From NCBI RefSeq assembly GCF_900119155.1, contig NZ_FPIR01000009.1, positions 62,001 to 126,000 on the forward strand: a DNA stretch of 64,000 bases, read 5' to 3'. Under the pieces are notes generated by a model. That model did not search any database. It saw only the letters and a program-made list of their open reading frames with translations, and had not been told where the DNA came from. This DNA is from Ruminococcus sp. YE71 (GTDB lineage: Bacteria; Bacillota; Clostridia; Oscillospirales; Ruminococcaceae). A program made the position numbers and the translations under genes. Shown in pieces: positions 18,864-26,942 of this stretch. Position 1 is the stretch's first letter. Each line of letters begins with the position of its first letter.

Positions 18864-19670
18864 TCACGATCCACTCCCGCTAACACTTCCGCCGTCAACG
18901 AGAATATCGACTCCTGCAAGATACCCGTTGCGCTCATCTGCCGCCATAGCGATTGCAAAGCCCAGCTCTTCGGGAGTTCCCATCCTCTTTTCGGCGGTGT
19001 GTCTGAGCATCGCTGCGCCCTCGCCTTTTTCAAGCTCACCCATATCAGTAGCCACCAGTCCCGGGCTTAGCGAACATACCCGTATACCTCGGCTGCCGAG
19101 TTCAAAAGCAGACTTTTTTGCATACCACACCACAAAATTCTTCGAGAGCGCATATGCAAGCCCCGTACTTTTGTAGCTGTCTTTGATAAGGACACACATC
19201 CGCAGCAGTCTGTCAAGAAATTCCTGCTCATGCTTTTCCGCAAGTGCAAATGCCCTTTTGGGTATCATCAATTTCGGGAGCTGATATGCCGAGTTTGATG
19301 ATATATCAACGATAACTCCCCTTTTCATCACCTTTGCAAATTCTCTGTTGACATAGACTGTTCCGAGGGCATTTACCCGAAGCAACTTTTCGGGGGCAGC
19401 CATTGAGGGAGAAAGTCCTGCCGCATTGATGACGTTCGTGACCTCCCCGAGCGATGCGGCATATCTCGCAAGCTCATGCACCTGCCTTCTGTCAGAGGTG
19501 TCGCAGGTCATTGTAAATGCCTGCCGTCCCTCAGCTTTCAGCTGCTCCGCTGCCCTGCCGAGCTTTTGCTGAGTTCTTCCCGATAACAGGAATATCCTGT
19601 CATTCGGCATAGCCCTTGCGGCTTCAAGCCCCATTCCGCTGCCGCCGCCCGTTATAACACACACTTTCAT
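18864..19670 (-). CDS. Short-chain dehydrogenase/reductase
   Basis: 268 residues. N-terminal cofactor loop TGGGSGMG, NAAG at about residue 84, a Ser in ISSNSAY, and catalytic YALSK, with GLVATDM near the end, so an active classical SDR is likely. It uses NAD(P)(H) to interconvert a carbonyl and an alcohol; the substrate is unknown. Third gene of an operon with the epimerase/reductase (19679-20692) and the HHxxxDG acyltransferase (20689-22224); gaps are nine bases or overlaps, so the three probably act on one compound. The operon is preceded by direct repeats likely to bind the response regulator of the neighbouring two-component system. Confidence 0.85.
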   Translation of the reverse strand: MKVCVITGGGSGMGLEAARAMPNDRIFLLSGRTQQKLGRAAEQLKAEGRQAFTMTCDTSDRRQVHELARYAASLGEVTNVINAAGLSPSMAAPEKLLRVNALGTVYVNREFAKVMKRGVIVDISSNSAYQLPKLMIPKRAFALAEKHEQEFLDRLLRMCVLIKDSYKSTGLAYALSKNFVVWYAKKSAFELGSRGIRVCSLSPGLVATDMGELEKGEGAAMLRHTAEKRMGTPEELGFAIAMAADERNGYLAGVDILVDGGSVSGSGS

Positions 19671-19678
19671 ATTTTACC

Positions 19679-20692
19679 TCACGCTATTTTTCCGCTTGCT
19701 TTGAGCCAGGCGATCTCATCGTGTATCGTTTCCTTGTATGACCTTGTTTTGTAGCCCAGCTCACGCCTCGCTTTTGATGAGTCAAACTCGTTGTTTCTTG
19801 CAAGATTGTACACGGAAAATGTTGTCATCAGCGGCTTTTTGCCCGTTTTCTTCGCACTCATTTCAGAGAGCTTTGCGATTAGATTTGCAGCCGCTGTCGG
19901 CAGGAACGCTTTCGGCGCTTTGCAGTCTGCTTCCTCGGCAACTATCCTGCAAAAATCCCGAAAGCCGATCGCATCGTTGCCTAAGATATAGCATTCGCCC
20001 CGACGTCCTCTGTCGGCGGCTGAGATCGTTCCCGCTGCAAGGTCGCGCACGTCGCAGAGGTTGAATGTTCCGCTGATACCCATCGGCATTTCACCTGCGA
20101 TGATCTTTATGAGCGTGCCCGTGGTCTCTCCGACGGCAAAATCCTCGGGGCCCATGATACCGCTCGGGTGGACCACACAGGCGTTCAGACCACGCTCTTT
20201 AACAGCATCAAGCACCGCCTGAGTAGCAAGCGCCTTCGACATCGAATAGCAGCCCTCGACCTTGTCCTCGTCAAAGAAATCCACCTCGGTGATACGCCTG
20301 CCCTTCGGCACTTCGGGTATAGCACCCGTGCTGCTGCAATAGACGAGCTTTTCACATTCGGGGTGGGAAAGGCACATATCAATGATATTTTCTGTACCGC
20401 CTACGTTCACGTCCATGACCTTACGGCTGAAATCGGGGTCAACGGTCACGATGCTTGCGATATGCAGGACAACACTTTTTACCCCTTCCGAAACGGTGTA
20501 CAGCTTTTCAAGACTCTCCCTGTCGCAGAGATCGCCGTAAACGACTTCCGCACCGTCGGGGATATATTTTGCCGCAGGATCATTCGGCAGGACAAAAGCC
20601 CTTACCCTTTCTCCCCGTTCAATAAGCTGACGGCACACCGTACCGCCCAAAAAGCCTGCTGCACCTGTTACAATATATATCCTGTCGTTCAT
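19679..20692 (-). CDS. NAD-dependent epimerase/dehydratase-type reductase (dihydroflavonol-reductase-like)
   Basis: 337 residues, extended SDR. N-terminal TGAAGFLGGTVCRQL is the cofactor loop; YCSSTGAIPEV and CYSMSKALAT give the Ser and the YxxxK (Tyr-Ser-Met-Ser-Lys) catalytic pair; VVHPSGIMGPEDF is the conserved post-catalytic block. Similar proteins reduce or rearrange small alcohol/ketone or sugar-like substrates, and some act on polyketide-derived aldehydes. Its start overlaps the end of the acyltransferase gene, with AAGGAG inside that gene's last codons, so the pair is translationally coupled. Substrate not known. Confidence 0.8.
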   Translation of the reverse strand: MNDRIYIVTGAAGFLGGTVCRQLIERGERVRAFVLPNDPAAKYIPDGAEVVYGDLCDRESLEKLYTVSEGVKSVVLHIASIVTVDPDFSRKVMDVNVGGTENIIDMCLSHPECEKLVYCSSTGAIPEVPKGRRITEVDFFDEDKVEGCYSMSKALATQAVLDAVKERGLNACVVHPSGIMGPEDFAVGETTGTLIKIIAGEMPMGISGTFNLCDVRDLAAGTISAADRGRRGECYILGNDAIGFRDFCRIVAEEADCKAPKAFLPTAAANLIAKLSEMSAKKTGKKPLMTTFSVYNLARNNEFDSSKARRELGYKTRSYKETIHDEIAWLKASGKIA

Positions 20693-22224
20693 ATCAATTT
20701 CTCCTTATACATTATCTTCAAAAGCTCCTCGCGCTTTGCGATACTTCTCAGCACCTGCTCCTCTGTGAGCCTGAGCTTTGCGTCTGCCACCGTCTCGCCG
20801 TCTTTTAACAGAAATGTTCTGACAAAGGCATTTTCGATCGCCGCATATACGCCGACGGCCTTGCGCTCTACAAAATAATAAGCATTCACATTCGCTGAAA
20901 CGGTCTTGTCCCACAGGCTCTCATAGCCCGTGTCTATGACCTTTTCAACGGGCATATCCCGCATCAGCGTATCACAGGGTGTGGAATATATGATCTCATC
21001 CGATACGGAAAGTGCTATCCCTGCATTTGCGAAACTCTCCGCAAGAGCGTTTACATACTTGTCACCCTCAAAATCCTGCGTAAAGTCGATGATGAAATAT
21101 CCGCACTGGCAGGTCATGTTCATAACAAGCCCCGAAGAACAGTCGGAATACAGATGCACCGATTCCACATAACGCTCGTTTTCGTGGAACCTGAACTGCC
21201 CGATATAGCTTATCAGATAGGTGTCGAGCCTGAGGTCGTCAAGCATTTTCATGACCGCACGCTTTTTTCCGAAGGAGCGTAGATGGCTTACAGCGTTCAG
21301 CAGCATGATGATCTTGTTGAACTCGTCCTTGCAGCGCTCGGGAGTTCTCTGCTCGTTCATAAGGCGCTTGTAATGCCTGCAAAGCTCTTCCGCGGACATC
21401 TGCGATTCATTATCGCCGTAAGGCAGGCTGATGCTCTTTACGCAGTTTTTATATGTCCCCTCACAGCCGAGGGCAGCCCTTGCATCAACGGGGAAATTGC
21501 TGTTGATGACTTCCCTGCTGTCGGGGTAAAGCCCTCGTATAGCACGGCTCATCATTACACTGAGCATCACCACGGGAGATGCACCGCTCGCCTTGCAAAG
21601 TGCGATAAAATCCTTCTGCGGGAATTTCAGCTCGCGGCGTCTGTGTGCCGATTTTGCAGCTTTCGTTTCGGGGAGCGTGAAGCCCTTTCTTGAAACGCCC
21701 ACGATCTTATTCAAAGCCTTGCGGTCGATCTTGTATTTATCACCGCATGGCTCTGAGGTCTCGGCTTCCGTAATCGGGGCATCTGCGGTCAATATGCCCT
21801 CGCTGCCTGCGGTGCTGCCGTATGCCGTCTGACAGTAGTGATAGATCAGCGTTTCCACGAAACTCTTGACCCCTCTGCCGTCGGCAAGTCCGTGGTGGAA
21901 GGATACGCAGATACTTTTCACGTGATGCGTCACGCCAATGAGGTAGTAATTGTTCTCCTCTCCGCCGAGCGGGATAAGTGCCTCGCTCTCGTATGCCTCT
22001 ATGGGAAGATCATTCTCCACAGCGTAAAAATCCCCCTCGTGCTCCTCGTATCTCACCTTGAAATAAGGGTAGCGCTCCATAGTCATATCAAGCGCTGCAT
22101 TCAGAGAACCATGCTCCACATCGTCGATCATTCTGACCTCATAGACCTCGCTGGGGATGCCGTTCTTTCTGTAAAGATAAGGCTGCCCTGCTCTGACTTT
22201 CTCCGCTGTCATAGTATTTTTCAT
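20689..22224 (-). CDS. Condensation-superfamily acyltransferase (HHxxxDG), stand-alone
   Basis: 511 residues. The catalytic motif SFHHGLADGRG is present (His110-His111, Asp115, Gly116), as in NRPS condensation domains, PapA-type and alcohol-acetyltransferase enzymes. A second typical block is SNFPVDARAALGCEGTYKN. There is no carrier or adenylation domain, so it probably moves an acyl group from CoA or a carrier protein to an alcohol or amine. It heads a three-gene operon with two SDR-type enzymes. Start ATG follows AGAGGAAC. Upstream are three tandem 11-bp repeats typical of OmpR-class regulator sites. It could belong to the same secondary metabolism as the 42-64 kb cluster, but nothing in the sequence proves it. 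Confidence 0.75.
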   Translation of the reverse strand: MKNTMTAEKVRAGQPYLYRKNGIPSEVYEVRMIDDVEHGSLNAALDMTMERYPYFKVRYEEHEGDFYAVENDLPIEAYESEALIPLGGEENNYYLIGVTHHVKSICVSFHHGLADGRGVKSFVETLIYHYCQTAYGSTAGSEGILTADAPITEAETSEPCGDKYKIDRKALNKIVGVSRKGFTLPETKAAKSAHRRRELKFPQKDFIALCKASGASPVVMLSVMMSRAIRGLYPDSREVINSNFPVDARAALGCEGTYKNCVKSISLPYGDNESQMSAEELCRHYKRLMNEQRTPERCKDEFNKIIMLLNAVSHLRSFGKKRAVMKMLDDLRLDTYLISYIGQFRFHENERYVESVHLYSDCSSGLVMNMTCQCGYFIIDFTQDFEGDKYVNALAESFANAGIALSVSDEIIYSTPCDTLMRDMPVEKVIDTGYESLWDKTVSANVNAYYFVERKAVGVYAAIENAFVRTFLLKDGETVADAKLRLTEEQVLRSIAKREELLKIMYKEKLI

Positions 22225-22290
22225 AAAATGTTCCTCTCTTTCGGGTCGTTGTGGTTTGTTTCATTGTCTGTATTTTACCGCCCGAACATT

Positions 22291-22323
22291 TGCGAATTGT
22301 TTGAGAAATGTTTGAGAAATGTT
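22291..22323 (-). promoter_or_regulatory. Three tandem 11-bp repeats at the acyltransferase promoter (response-regulator site)
   Basis: On the plus strand TGCGAATTGTT, TGAGAAATGTT and TGAGAAATGTT follow one another without gaps (22291-22301, 22302-22312, 22313-22323). On the minus strand they lie immediately upstream of, and across, a poor -35, with TAAAAT as -10 about 17 bases later. Such placement fits activation by an OmpR-type regulator. Two copies of the same repeat lie at the promoter of the neighbouring two-component system (24738-24759). Confidence 0.65.
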
Positions 22324-22336
22324 AAAGCGAACGGAT

Positions 22337-22371
22337 AAAAAATGACCGCCTGCCTTTTCAGACAGACGGTC
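22337..22371 (-). terminator. Terminator of the two-component operon
   Basis: Minus-strand hairpin GACCGTCTGTC/GCAGGCGGTC followed by ATTTTTT, a few bases past the stop of the small membrane protein gene. Confidence 0.8.
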
Positions 22372-22375
22372 AAAG

Positions 22376-22753
22376 TCATTTTCCGTTCTTTATCTTTTCA
22401 CTGAGTGCAAGTATCTCGTCACGGTATTTTGCACGGCTTTGTTTTGTGACTGCCTTGCTGACAGGCGTTGCCGATGCCGCAAGTGCAAAGCCGATGATCC
22501 CAGCTGCTGCTCCTGCCGCAAAGTGCGAAAAGCTCAGAAGCAGTATCACACCGCCCGTCAGTATCAGAATGCCCGTAAGCCCCACCGCAATACCCGCAAA
22601 AGCACCCGGAAGCTCAGCCTTACGGTCAAGCCGTCTGAGCTGTTCAAGATCGCTGTCGGGCTTTTTCGGAGCTGAGATGTATTTGGAAGCTATCCTGTCC
22701 ACCTCGCTGTTTTTTGCAGGTGAATAGCTGTATGTGAACTTTTCATCACTCAT
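22376..22753 (-). CDS. Small two-helix membrane protein downstream of the histidine kinase
   Basis: 125 residues from ATG 22753, preceded by GGAGGT at seven bases; the longer frame upstream runs inside the kinase gene and is not used. A charged N-terminus (about 1-45) is followed by two hydrophobic segments (about 48-70 and 73-95: LPGAFAGIAVGLTGILILTG and AAGAAAGIIGFALAASATPV) and a basic C-terminal helix (KQSRAKYRDEILALSEKIKNG). The gene overlaps the end of the kinase gene by eight bases and ends at a terminator, so it is the third member of that operon. It may be a signalling accessory of the kinase. No family recognised. Confidence 0.65.
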   Translation of the reverse strand: MSDEKFTYSYSPAKNSEVDRIASKYISAPKKPDSDLEQLRRLDRKAELPGAFAGIAVGLTGILILTGGVILLLSFSHFAAGAAAGIIGFALAASATPVSKAVTKQSRAKYRDEILALSEKIKNGK

Positions 22754-23816
22754 TGTTGTGACCTCCGTTCTCATCATGAAGAATGACCGTAAATGTGCTG
22801 CCTCTGCCCAACTCGGAGCTGACCCTGATCTCGCAGCCTGTGATGTCGATGATCCTTTTGACAAGCGCAAGCCCGAGACCGTTCCCTCCCGACGCGTGAG
22901 AGGTATCACCCTGATAGAACTTGTCGAAAATGTGTCTGCCCGTTTCGCTGTCAATACCGCAGCCCGTGTCTGTCACGCTCACCGACGCGCCGCCGACAGT
23001 CCGCTTTACCGCCACCGAGACCTTGCCGCCCTCATCGGTGAATTTTATCGCATTCGAGAACAGATTGTTCCACACAAGGCTCAGAAGCTCGGGATCGGCG
23101 CTTATCATGATCCCGTCGTCAATGTCCGTTTCTATCCCGATGTTCTTCTTTTCCCACTCGTTCTCAAATTCGAGCATACACTCGCACACCAGCTCGCTCA
23201 GATCGATGACCTTGTTCTCGGGGAATATCTGCTGGTTTTCCAGCTTGTTAAGTTTTAAGATGTTAGTGATAAGCGCCGCAAGCCGCTTTGTCGCTTCATC
23301 TATCGCCGCCGCATATCCCATTCTGTCATCGTCGGACAGATTCGGTGAGCGCAGCAGAGCCGCATAGTTCTGGATCACCGCAAGGGGCGTTTTCATTTCG
23401 TGAGAAACATTTGAAACGAAATCCGTCCGCAGGGTCTCAACACCTGCAAGCTCGTCAGCCATTTTGTTGATGCGCTCTATGATAATATTGTATTGGTTGC
23501 TGCCGAGCGGATCGGCAAAAGGCTCTATCCGTTCGGAAAAATCGCCCTCCGTCAGCTTTTCGAGACCGTCCGAGATGCGCTTTACGGGGCGGTCTATCAT
23601 CACCTTTTTCCGCAGCCTGCCGATAAGCCACATGAGAAATGCGATGAACAGCGCGTTTGCAAATGTCAGGACGGCGCTGTCTTTTATCGCTTCTTCGGGT
23701 ATTTCAAGCCCCTGAAAGAACAGAGCAAATGATGCCGTAAGCACGAACGAGATGGAAAACAGGATACCGAAATACTCGATCACTGCAAGCAGTTTTGCAC
23801 GCCATCCGCCGTTCAC
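22746..23816 (-). CDS. Sensor histidine kinase
   Basis: 356 residues. Two membrane helices (about 12-35 and 47-66) enclose a very short outside loop of roughly ten residues, so it probably senses within the membrane or through a partner protein. A HAMP-like linker (about 68-125) is followed by HisKA with VSHEMKTPLAV (phospho-acceptor His139) and a HATPase domain with NLFSNAIKF (N box), DTGCGID (G1), and GGNGLGLALVK (G2). The gene starts within the last codons of the response regulator gene. Short-loop kinases in Firmicutes often answer to cell-envelope stress or peptides and work with ABC transporters. Ligand unknown. Confidence 0.92.
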   Translation of the reverse strand: MNGGWRAKLLAVIEYFGILFSISFVLTASFALFFQGLEIPEEAIKDSAVLTFANALFIAFLMWLIGRLRKKVMIDRPVKRISDGLEKLTEGDFSERIEPFADPLGSNQYNIIIERINKMADELAGVETLRTDFVSNVSHEMKTPLAVIQNYAALLRSPNLSDDDRMGYAAAIDEATKRLAALITNILKLNKLENQQIFPENKVIDLSELVCECMLEFENEWEKKNIGIETDIDDGIMISADPELLSLVWNNLFSNAIKFTDEGGKVSVAVKRTVGGASVSVTDTGCGIDSETGRHIFDKFYQGDTSHASGGNGLGLALVKRIIDITGCEIRVSSELGRGSTFTVILHDENGGHNNE

Positions 23817-24484
23817 TTGAGCACCGCCTTGTAGCCCAGACCGTGGACGGTGACGATCTCAAATTCATCGCAGCTGCCGAACTTCTCCCTGAGCTTTCGC
23901 ATATACACATCGACCGACCGCAAGCCCGACGTCGCCTCAATATCCCAGAATTCATTCATCAGCTGAGAACGTGTGAAAGTCTTTTTCGGGTTTGAGAGCA
24001 GCTTGTACAGCAGATTGAACTCGCGCACCGTCAGGGCGATCTCTTCGCCGTCGTAGACACAGCTCTGCTCATCCTCGTTCATGGTGAGCCTGCCGACGGT
24101 CAGCGATTTGTTCGCGCTGATATTTGCACGTCGGAGTATCGCGCCGATTTTCAGAAGCAGCTCTTCCAGATTGACAGGCTTCACAAGATAGTCGTCGATA
24201 CCGAGCTGATAGCCCCGCTGCATCGAACGCATATCGTCCTTGGCGGTCATGAACAGGATAGGTATATTTTTGTTGAGACCTCTCACAGTTTCGGCAAATT
24301 CAAAACCGTCGATCTTCGGCATCATGATGTCCGAGATTATCATATCAAAGCTCGCACCGTACATCTCGTCATAGGCATCTACCGCATTCAGACAGCCGAC
24401 AGCTTCATAGCCGTTAAGAGAAAGATATTTGCACACGGTAGCATTAAGCTCCTTATCGTCTTCGACCACAAGTATCTTTACCAT
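23813..24484 (-). CDS. OmpR/PhoB-family response regulator
   Basis: 223 residues from ATG 24484, which has GGAG eight bases upstream; the longer frame starts inside the MITE-like element. Receiver domain 1-115 with VVEDD acidic pocket, phospho-acceptor Asp52 in MIISDIMMPKIDG, and MTAKDD switch Thr block plus KPVN lysine. The C-terminal winged helix (about 128-223) has REFNLLYKLLSNPKKTFTR and RSVDVYMRKLREKF. It pairs with the overlapping kinase. The 11-bp direct repeats at 22291-22323 and 24738-24759 are its most likely binding sites. Confidence 0.93.
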   Translation of the reverse strand: MVKILVVEDDKELNATVCKYLSLNGYEAVGCLNAVDAYDEMYGASFDMIISDIMMPKIDGFEFAETVRGLNKNIPILFMTAKDDMRSMQRGYQLGIDDYLVKPVNLEELLLKIGAILRRANISANKSLTVGRLTMNEDEQSCVYDGEEIALTVREFNLLYKLLSNPKKTFTRSQLMNEFWDIEATSGLRSVDVYMRKLREKFGSCDEFEIVTVHGLGYKAVLK

Positions 24485-24512
24485 GTTATCAGCTCCTTTG
24501 ATATATTTTACT

Positions 24513-24692
24513 TTAAGGCAACACCGCACGACCATTGTGCGTCAGATGCGAAGTCAGAAATTTCGTCAGATTACCTAAATGAGGCGCAGATGGGCTGGCG
24601 CCCATCAAGCCGAATTTGGGTAATATGACGGAATTTATGCAAGCATATGACGTGCAAAGGCGCGAGCCGGTGGTTGCGCGGTGTTGCCTTAA
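24513..24692. mobile_element. MITE-like palindromic element (about 180 bp)
   Basis: Terminal inverted repeats TTAAGGCAACACCGC at the left and GCGGTGTTGCCTTAA at the right (one base inside differs). The whole element is a long imperfect hairpin: further internal arms pair, such as CGTCAGATGC with GCATATGACG, AAATTTCGTCA with TGACGGAATTT, ATTACCTAAAT with ATTTGGGTAAT, and a central GATGGGC/GCCCATC. It has no coding capacity. The TTAA ends could be a target duplication. It lies between the -10 of the two-component promoter and the response regulator's ribosome binding site, so the mRNA must start with this hairpin. Confidence 0.75.
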
Positions 24693-24759
24693 TTATAGCA
24701 TAGTCTTCCTCTGATTTCAACGGCTTTGCGACATTTTAACATTTCTCAAACAATTCCTT
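24692..24759 (-). promoter_or_regulatory. Promoter of the two-component operon with two regulator repeats
   Basis: TTGAAA (24715-24720), 17 bases, TATAAT (24692-24697) on the minus strand. The last base of the -10 is also the end of the MITE-like element. Upstream, two 11-bp repeats (AACATTTCTCA, AACAATTCCTT on the plus strand, 24738-24759) match those before the acyltransferase operon, which suggests autoregulation. Confidence 0.7.
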
Positions 24760-24799
24760 TCGCAGGAAACGATGAACGGACTTCCGATAAGAAATAATC

Positions 24800-24846
24800 A
24801 GGGCTATGCCTTCCGTACACGTTCACGGAGGACATAGCCCTTTCTT
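24800..24846. terminator. Hairpin at the end of the flavoprotein operon
   Basis: AGGGCTATGCCTTCCGT pairs with ACGGAGGACATAGCCCT (one bulge on each arm). The T-rich tail is on the plus strand and weak on the minus strand, but no plus-strand gene ends here. Probably the terminator of the minus-strand operon that ends at 24922. Confidence 0.5.
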
Positions 24847-24921
24847 CGGTCACTCTGCAATATTCTTTCCCAAGTCCCCGAGACAGCTGAAATTTCCTGA
24901 CATGATATTACCAACGGTTAT

Positions 24922-25458
24922 TCAGATGTTTTTGCCCATTTCAAAGGCTTCCTGAAGCTTAGCGTTTCCGCTTATCTCGCCTATATCCGTGACACCGCCG
25001 CAGAACAGAGTGCCGACAAGTTCAGATTTTTCAAAGCAGTCTGCCCAGCCCTCTATGCCCGAAAATGCTCTTTGCGGAACGTACTCCTCATCTTCCGCAG
25101 CCGTTGCAAGTGCATATACCTCACGGAACCGATAGTCTGACGGATACAGCGGATTCGCCCTGTCGAGCATCGTTTTCAGCGCTCCGCTCATTTCGTAGTA
25201 GTAGATAGGAGTTGCAAACACCAGCACATCGGCGCAGAGCATTTTTTCACGTATCGCATCGGCATCATCGTGCATAAAACACCGCTTTGTCTTCTGACAG
25301 GCAAAACAGCCGATACAGAACCCGATCTCCTTATCGCGCAGAGAGACGATCTCGACATCGTGACCTGCCGCCTTTGCGCCATCCGCAAAAGATGCGGCAA
25401 GCTGTTCGGAGTTTGCGTTTTTACGCAGACTTGATGATATAATAAGTACCTTCTTCAT
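24922..25458 (-). CDS. NADPH-dependent FMN reductase / flavodoxin-fold flavoprotein
   Basis: 178 residues. ISSSLRKNANSEQLA is the FMN phosphate loop, FCIGCFACQKTKRCFMHDD is the Cys-rich stretch found in iron-sulfur-flavoprotein-like NADPH-dependent FMN reductases of anaerobes, and VFATPIYYYEMSGALKTMLDR is the second flavin-contact block. It likely shuttles electrons between NAD(P)H, FMN and small acceptors such as quinones. Start follows AAAAGGAG. Last gene of a run that also contains a lipoprotein flavodoxin, a heme-type membrane protein and an SDR, so the operon as a whole has a redox theme. Confidence 0.88.
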   Translation of the reverse strand: MKKVLIISSSLRKNANSEQLAASFADGAKAAGHDVEIVSLRDKEIGFCIGCFACQKTKRCFMHDDADAIREKMLCADVLVFATPIYYYEMSGALKTMLDRANPLYPSDYRFREVYALATAAEDEEYVPQRAFSGIEGWADCFEKSELVGTLFCGGVTDIGEISGNAKLQEAFEMGKNI

Positions 25459-25537
25459 AATGATTTCTCCTTTTCTGGCGCTTTTGAAGACTCTTTCCGA
25501 ACTTACGCGTGCTGTACGTTTTCATTCGTCACGAAAA

Positions 25538-26197
25538 CTATTCTGCCGGACCGACTTTCCCGATGACGGTCTCGGCCAGATACCCCACATACGCAAACAG
25601 CATCACCACGCTCAGAAATCCGAGCATAGTCAGCACCGCCGAAGCTGTCGGGTCGATGAACGCAAAGCTGACGCGTCCGAGCATATAGTCGGCGAATCTC
25701 AGCTTTATAAACTCGCGGATGCCGACGATCGCCACCGCTCCCGACACGACTCGCAGACCCCATATCAGCGGCTTGCTTTTCAGCCCGAACCTTGCGGCGA
25801 GCTGTGGGATGTGCATTCCGAGATGGACGCTCATCAGCGTCAGCCCCCGGTAGGCGCAGAGGAAATGCACCGTCCGTGCGACCGCCGCGCCGCCCAGTTT
25901 CAGCCACGCGAAAACGTGCTTTGAGATCACGAGACTGCTGTACATCAGCCCCATCATACATATCAGAACCGCCGCGTTGACCACCGTCCCGACGATGCGT
26001 TTCGGCGGATATCTGCCCTTGAACAGCGTTTTCGTCCATCCGAAATTGAGCGCGTGGTGCAGGATAAACAACCCGAACATCGCGATCCCGACCACTTCAT
26101 GCGCCGTTTCACCCACAAGCGAGTAGCACATCAATACGGGCAAAGCCGCCGTCATGAGAGCGTCGGCGGCGGTTTTTATTTTCGTCCTTGTGTTCAT
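25538..26197 (-). CDS. DUF4405-type (cytochrome b-like) membrane protein
   Basis: 219 residues from ATG 26197, one base after the stop of the flavodoxin gene. Six hydrophobic segments. Conserved His residues lie in helix contexts: GETAHEVVGIAMFGLFILHHALNF near the N-terminus (His pair) and VHFLCAYRGLTLMSVHLGMH in the middle, the pattern of the DUF4405/cytochrome b561-like family that binds heme b within the membrane. It may pass electrons to the exported flavodoxin encoded just upstream. This pairing with a flavodoxin-like lipoprotein recurs in anaerobic Firmicutes, to my knowledge without a proven function. Confidence 0.75.
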   Translation of the reverse strand: MNTRTKIKTAADALMTAALPVLMCYSLVGETAHEVVGIAMFGLFILHHALNFGWTKTLFKGRYPPKRIVGTVVNAAVLICMMGLMYSSLVISKHVFAWLKLGGAAVARTVHFLCAYRGLTLMSVHLGMHIPQLAARFGLKSKPLIWGLRVVSGAVAIVGIREFIKLRFADYMLGRVSFAFIDPTASAVLTMLGFLSVVMLFAYVGYLAETVIGKVGPAE

Positions 26198-26198
26198 G

Positions 26199-26933
26199 TC
26201 AGAACCCCAGATCATCGAGCCAGCTGCGGACGGTCTGCCTGGTATCGTCGTTCAGAGCCTGCGCCGTGCTGCCTCGCATATCGATCGCTGTCAGCACCTG
26301 TGCGCCCGTCACGCTTGCGATGCTGCTGTCGGTGCCCGAAAGTCCGCTGCCCTCGTGGGTGCAGAAGGGGATGACAACCTTGTCCGTCCAGTCGTAACTG
26401 TCCATAAAAGTGTACACTGCCATCGGCATATCGCCCCACCAGATCGGATAGCCGAGGAACACGATGTCGTACTGCTCCGTATTCTCCACCGAACCTATGA
26501 TCTCGGGACGGGCGTTGTCTTTCTGCTCCTGCTTTGCAACGTCGCAGCACTCGTCGTAATCGGCGGGGTAAGGCGTGACCGTCTCGATGTGGAAGCTGTC
26601 CGCGCCGACCTCGCCTGCGATATACTCCGCGAGTATCTGCGTGTTGCCGACCTCCACCGTGCCGACGCTGTAATTCTCGTCCGCACGGGAGAAGTACGCC
26701 ACAAGGATATTCGTACCGCTGTCGGTCTCGGGGGAATCGGGGCTGTCGGCCGTCTCGGCAGGGGCGGTTTCATCGGGCTGCTCCGACTTCGATTCGGTCT
26801 TGTTCAGCTTTTCCTGCACGATGCTTTTGTCGCTTTCGGCAACGCTTGACGCTTTGGCAGGCTCCCCCGAACCGCAGGCGGTCAGGGTCAGACAGAGCAT
26901 GACCGCCGAAAAAAACAGCGAAAGTTTCTTCAT
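26199..26933 (-). CDS. Lipoprotein flavodoxin
   Basis: 244 residues from ATG 26933, which has GTGAGGTG five bases upstream. Signal peptide with lipobox LTAC (Cys20), so anchored outside the membrane. A Ser/Glu/Pro-rich linker of about 55 residues leads to a flavodoxin_4-type domain: NILVAYFSRADENYSVG (phosphate loop), IVFLGYPIWWGDMP (flavin-stacking Trp pair), VIPFCTHEGSGLSGT. An exported flavodoxin must receive FMN outside or be exported folded. It sits between an SDR and the heme-type membrane protein. A role in membrane-linked electron transfer is likely by context. Confidence 0.88.
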   Translation of the reverse strand: MKKLSLFFSAVMLCLTLTACGSGEPAKASSVAESDKSIVQEKLNKTESKSEQPDETAPAETADSPDSPETDSGTNILVAYFSRADENYSVGTVEVGNTQILAEYIAGEVGADSFHIETVTPYPADYDECCDVAKQEQKDNARPEIIGSVENTEQYDIVFLGYPIWWGDMPMAVYTFMDSYDWTDKVVIPFCTHEGSGLSGTDSSIASVTGAQVLTAIDMRGSTAQALNDDTRQTVRSWLDDLGF

Positions 26934-26942
26934 AAGCACACC

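Noticed and set aside
24513-24692. A riboswitch in the response-regulator leader
   Set aside because: The terminal inverted repeats with TTAA ends and end-to-end self-pairing fit a MITE-like element better; no ligand-binding consensus was seen.
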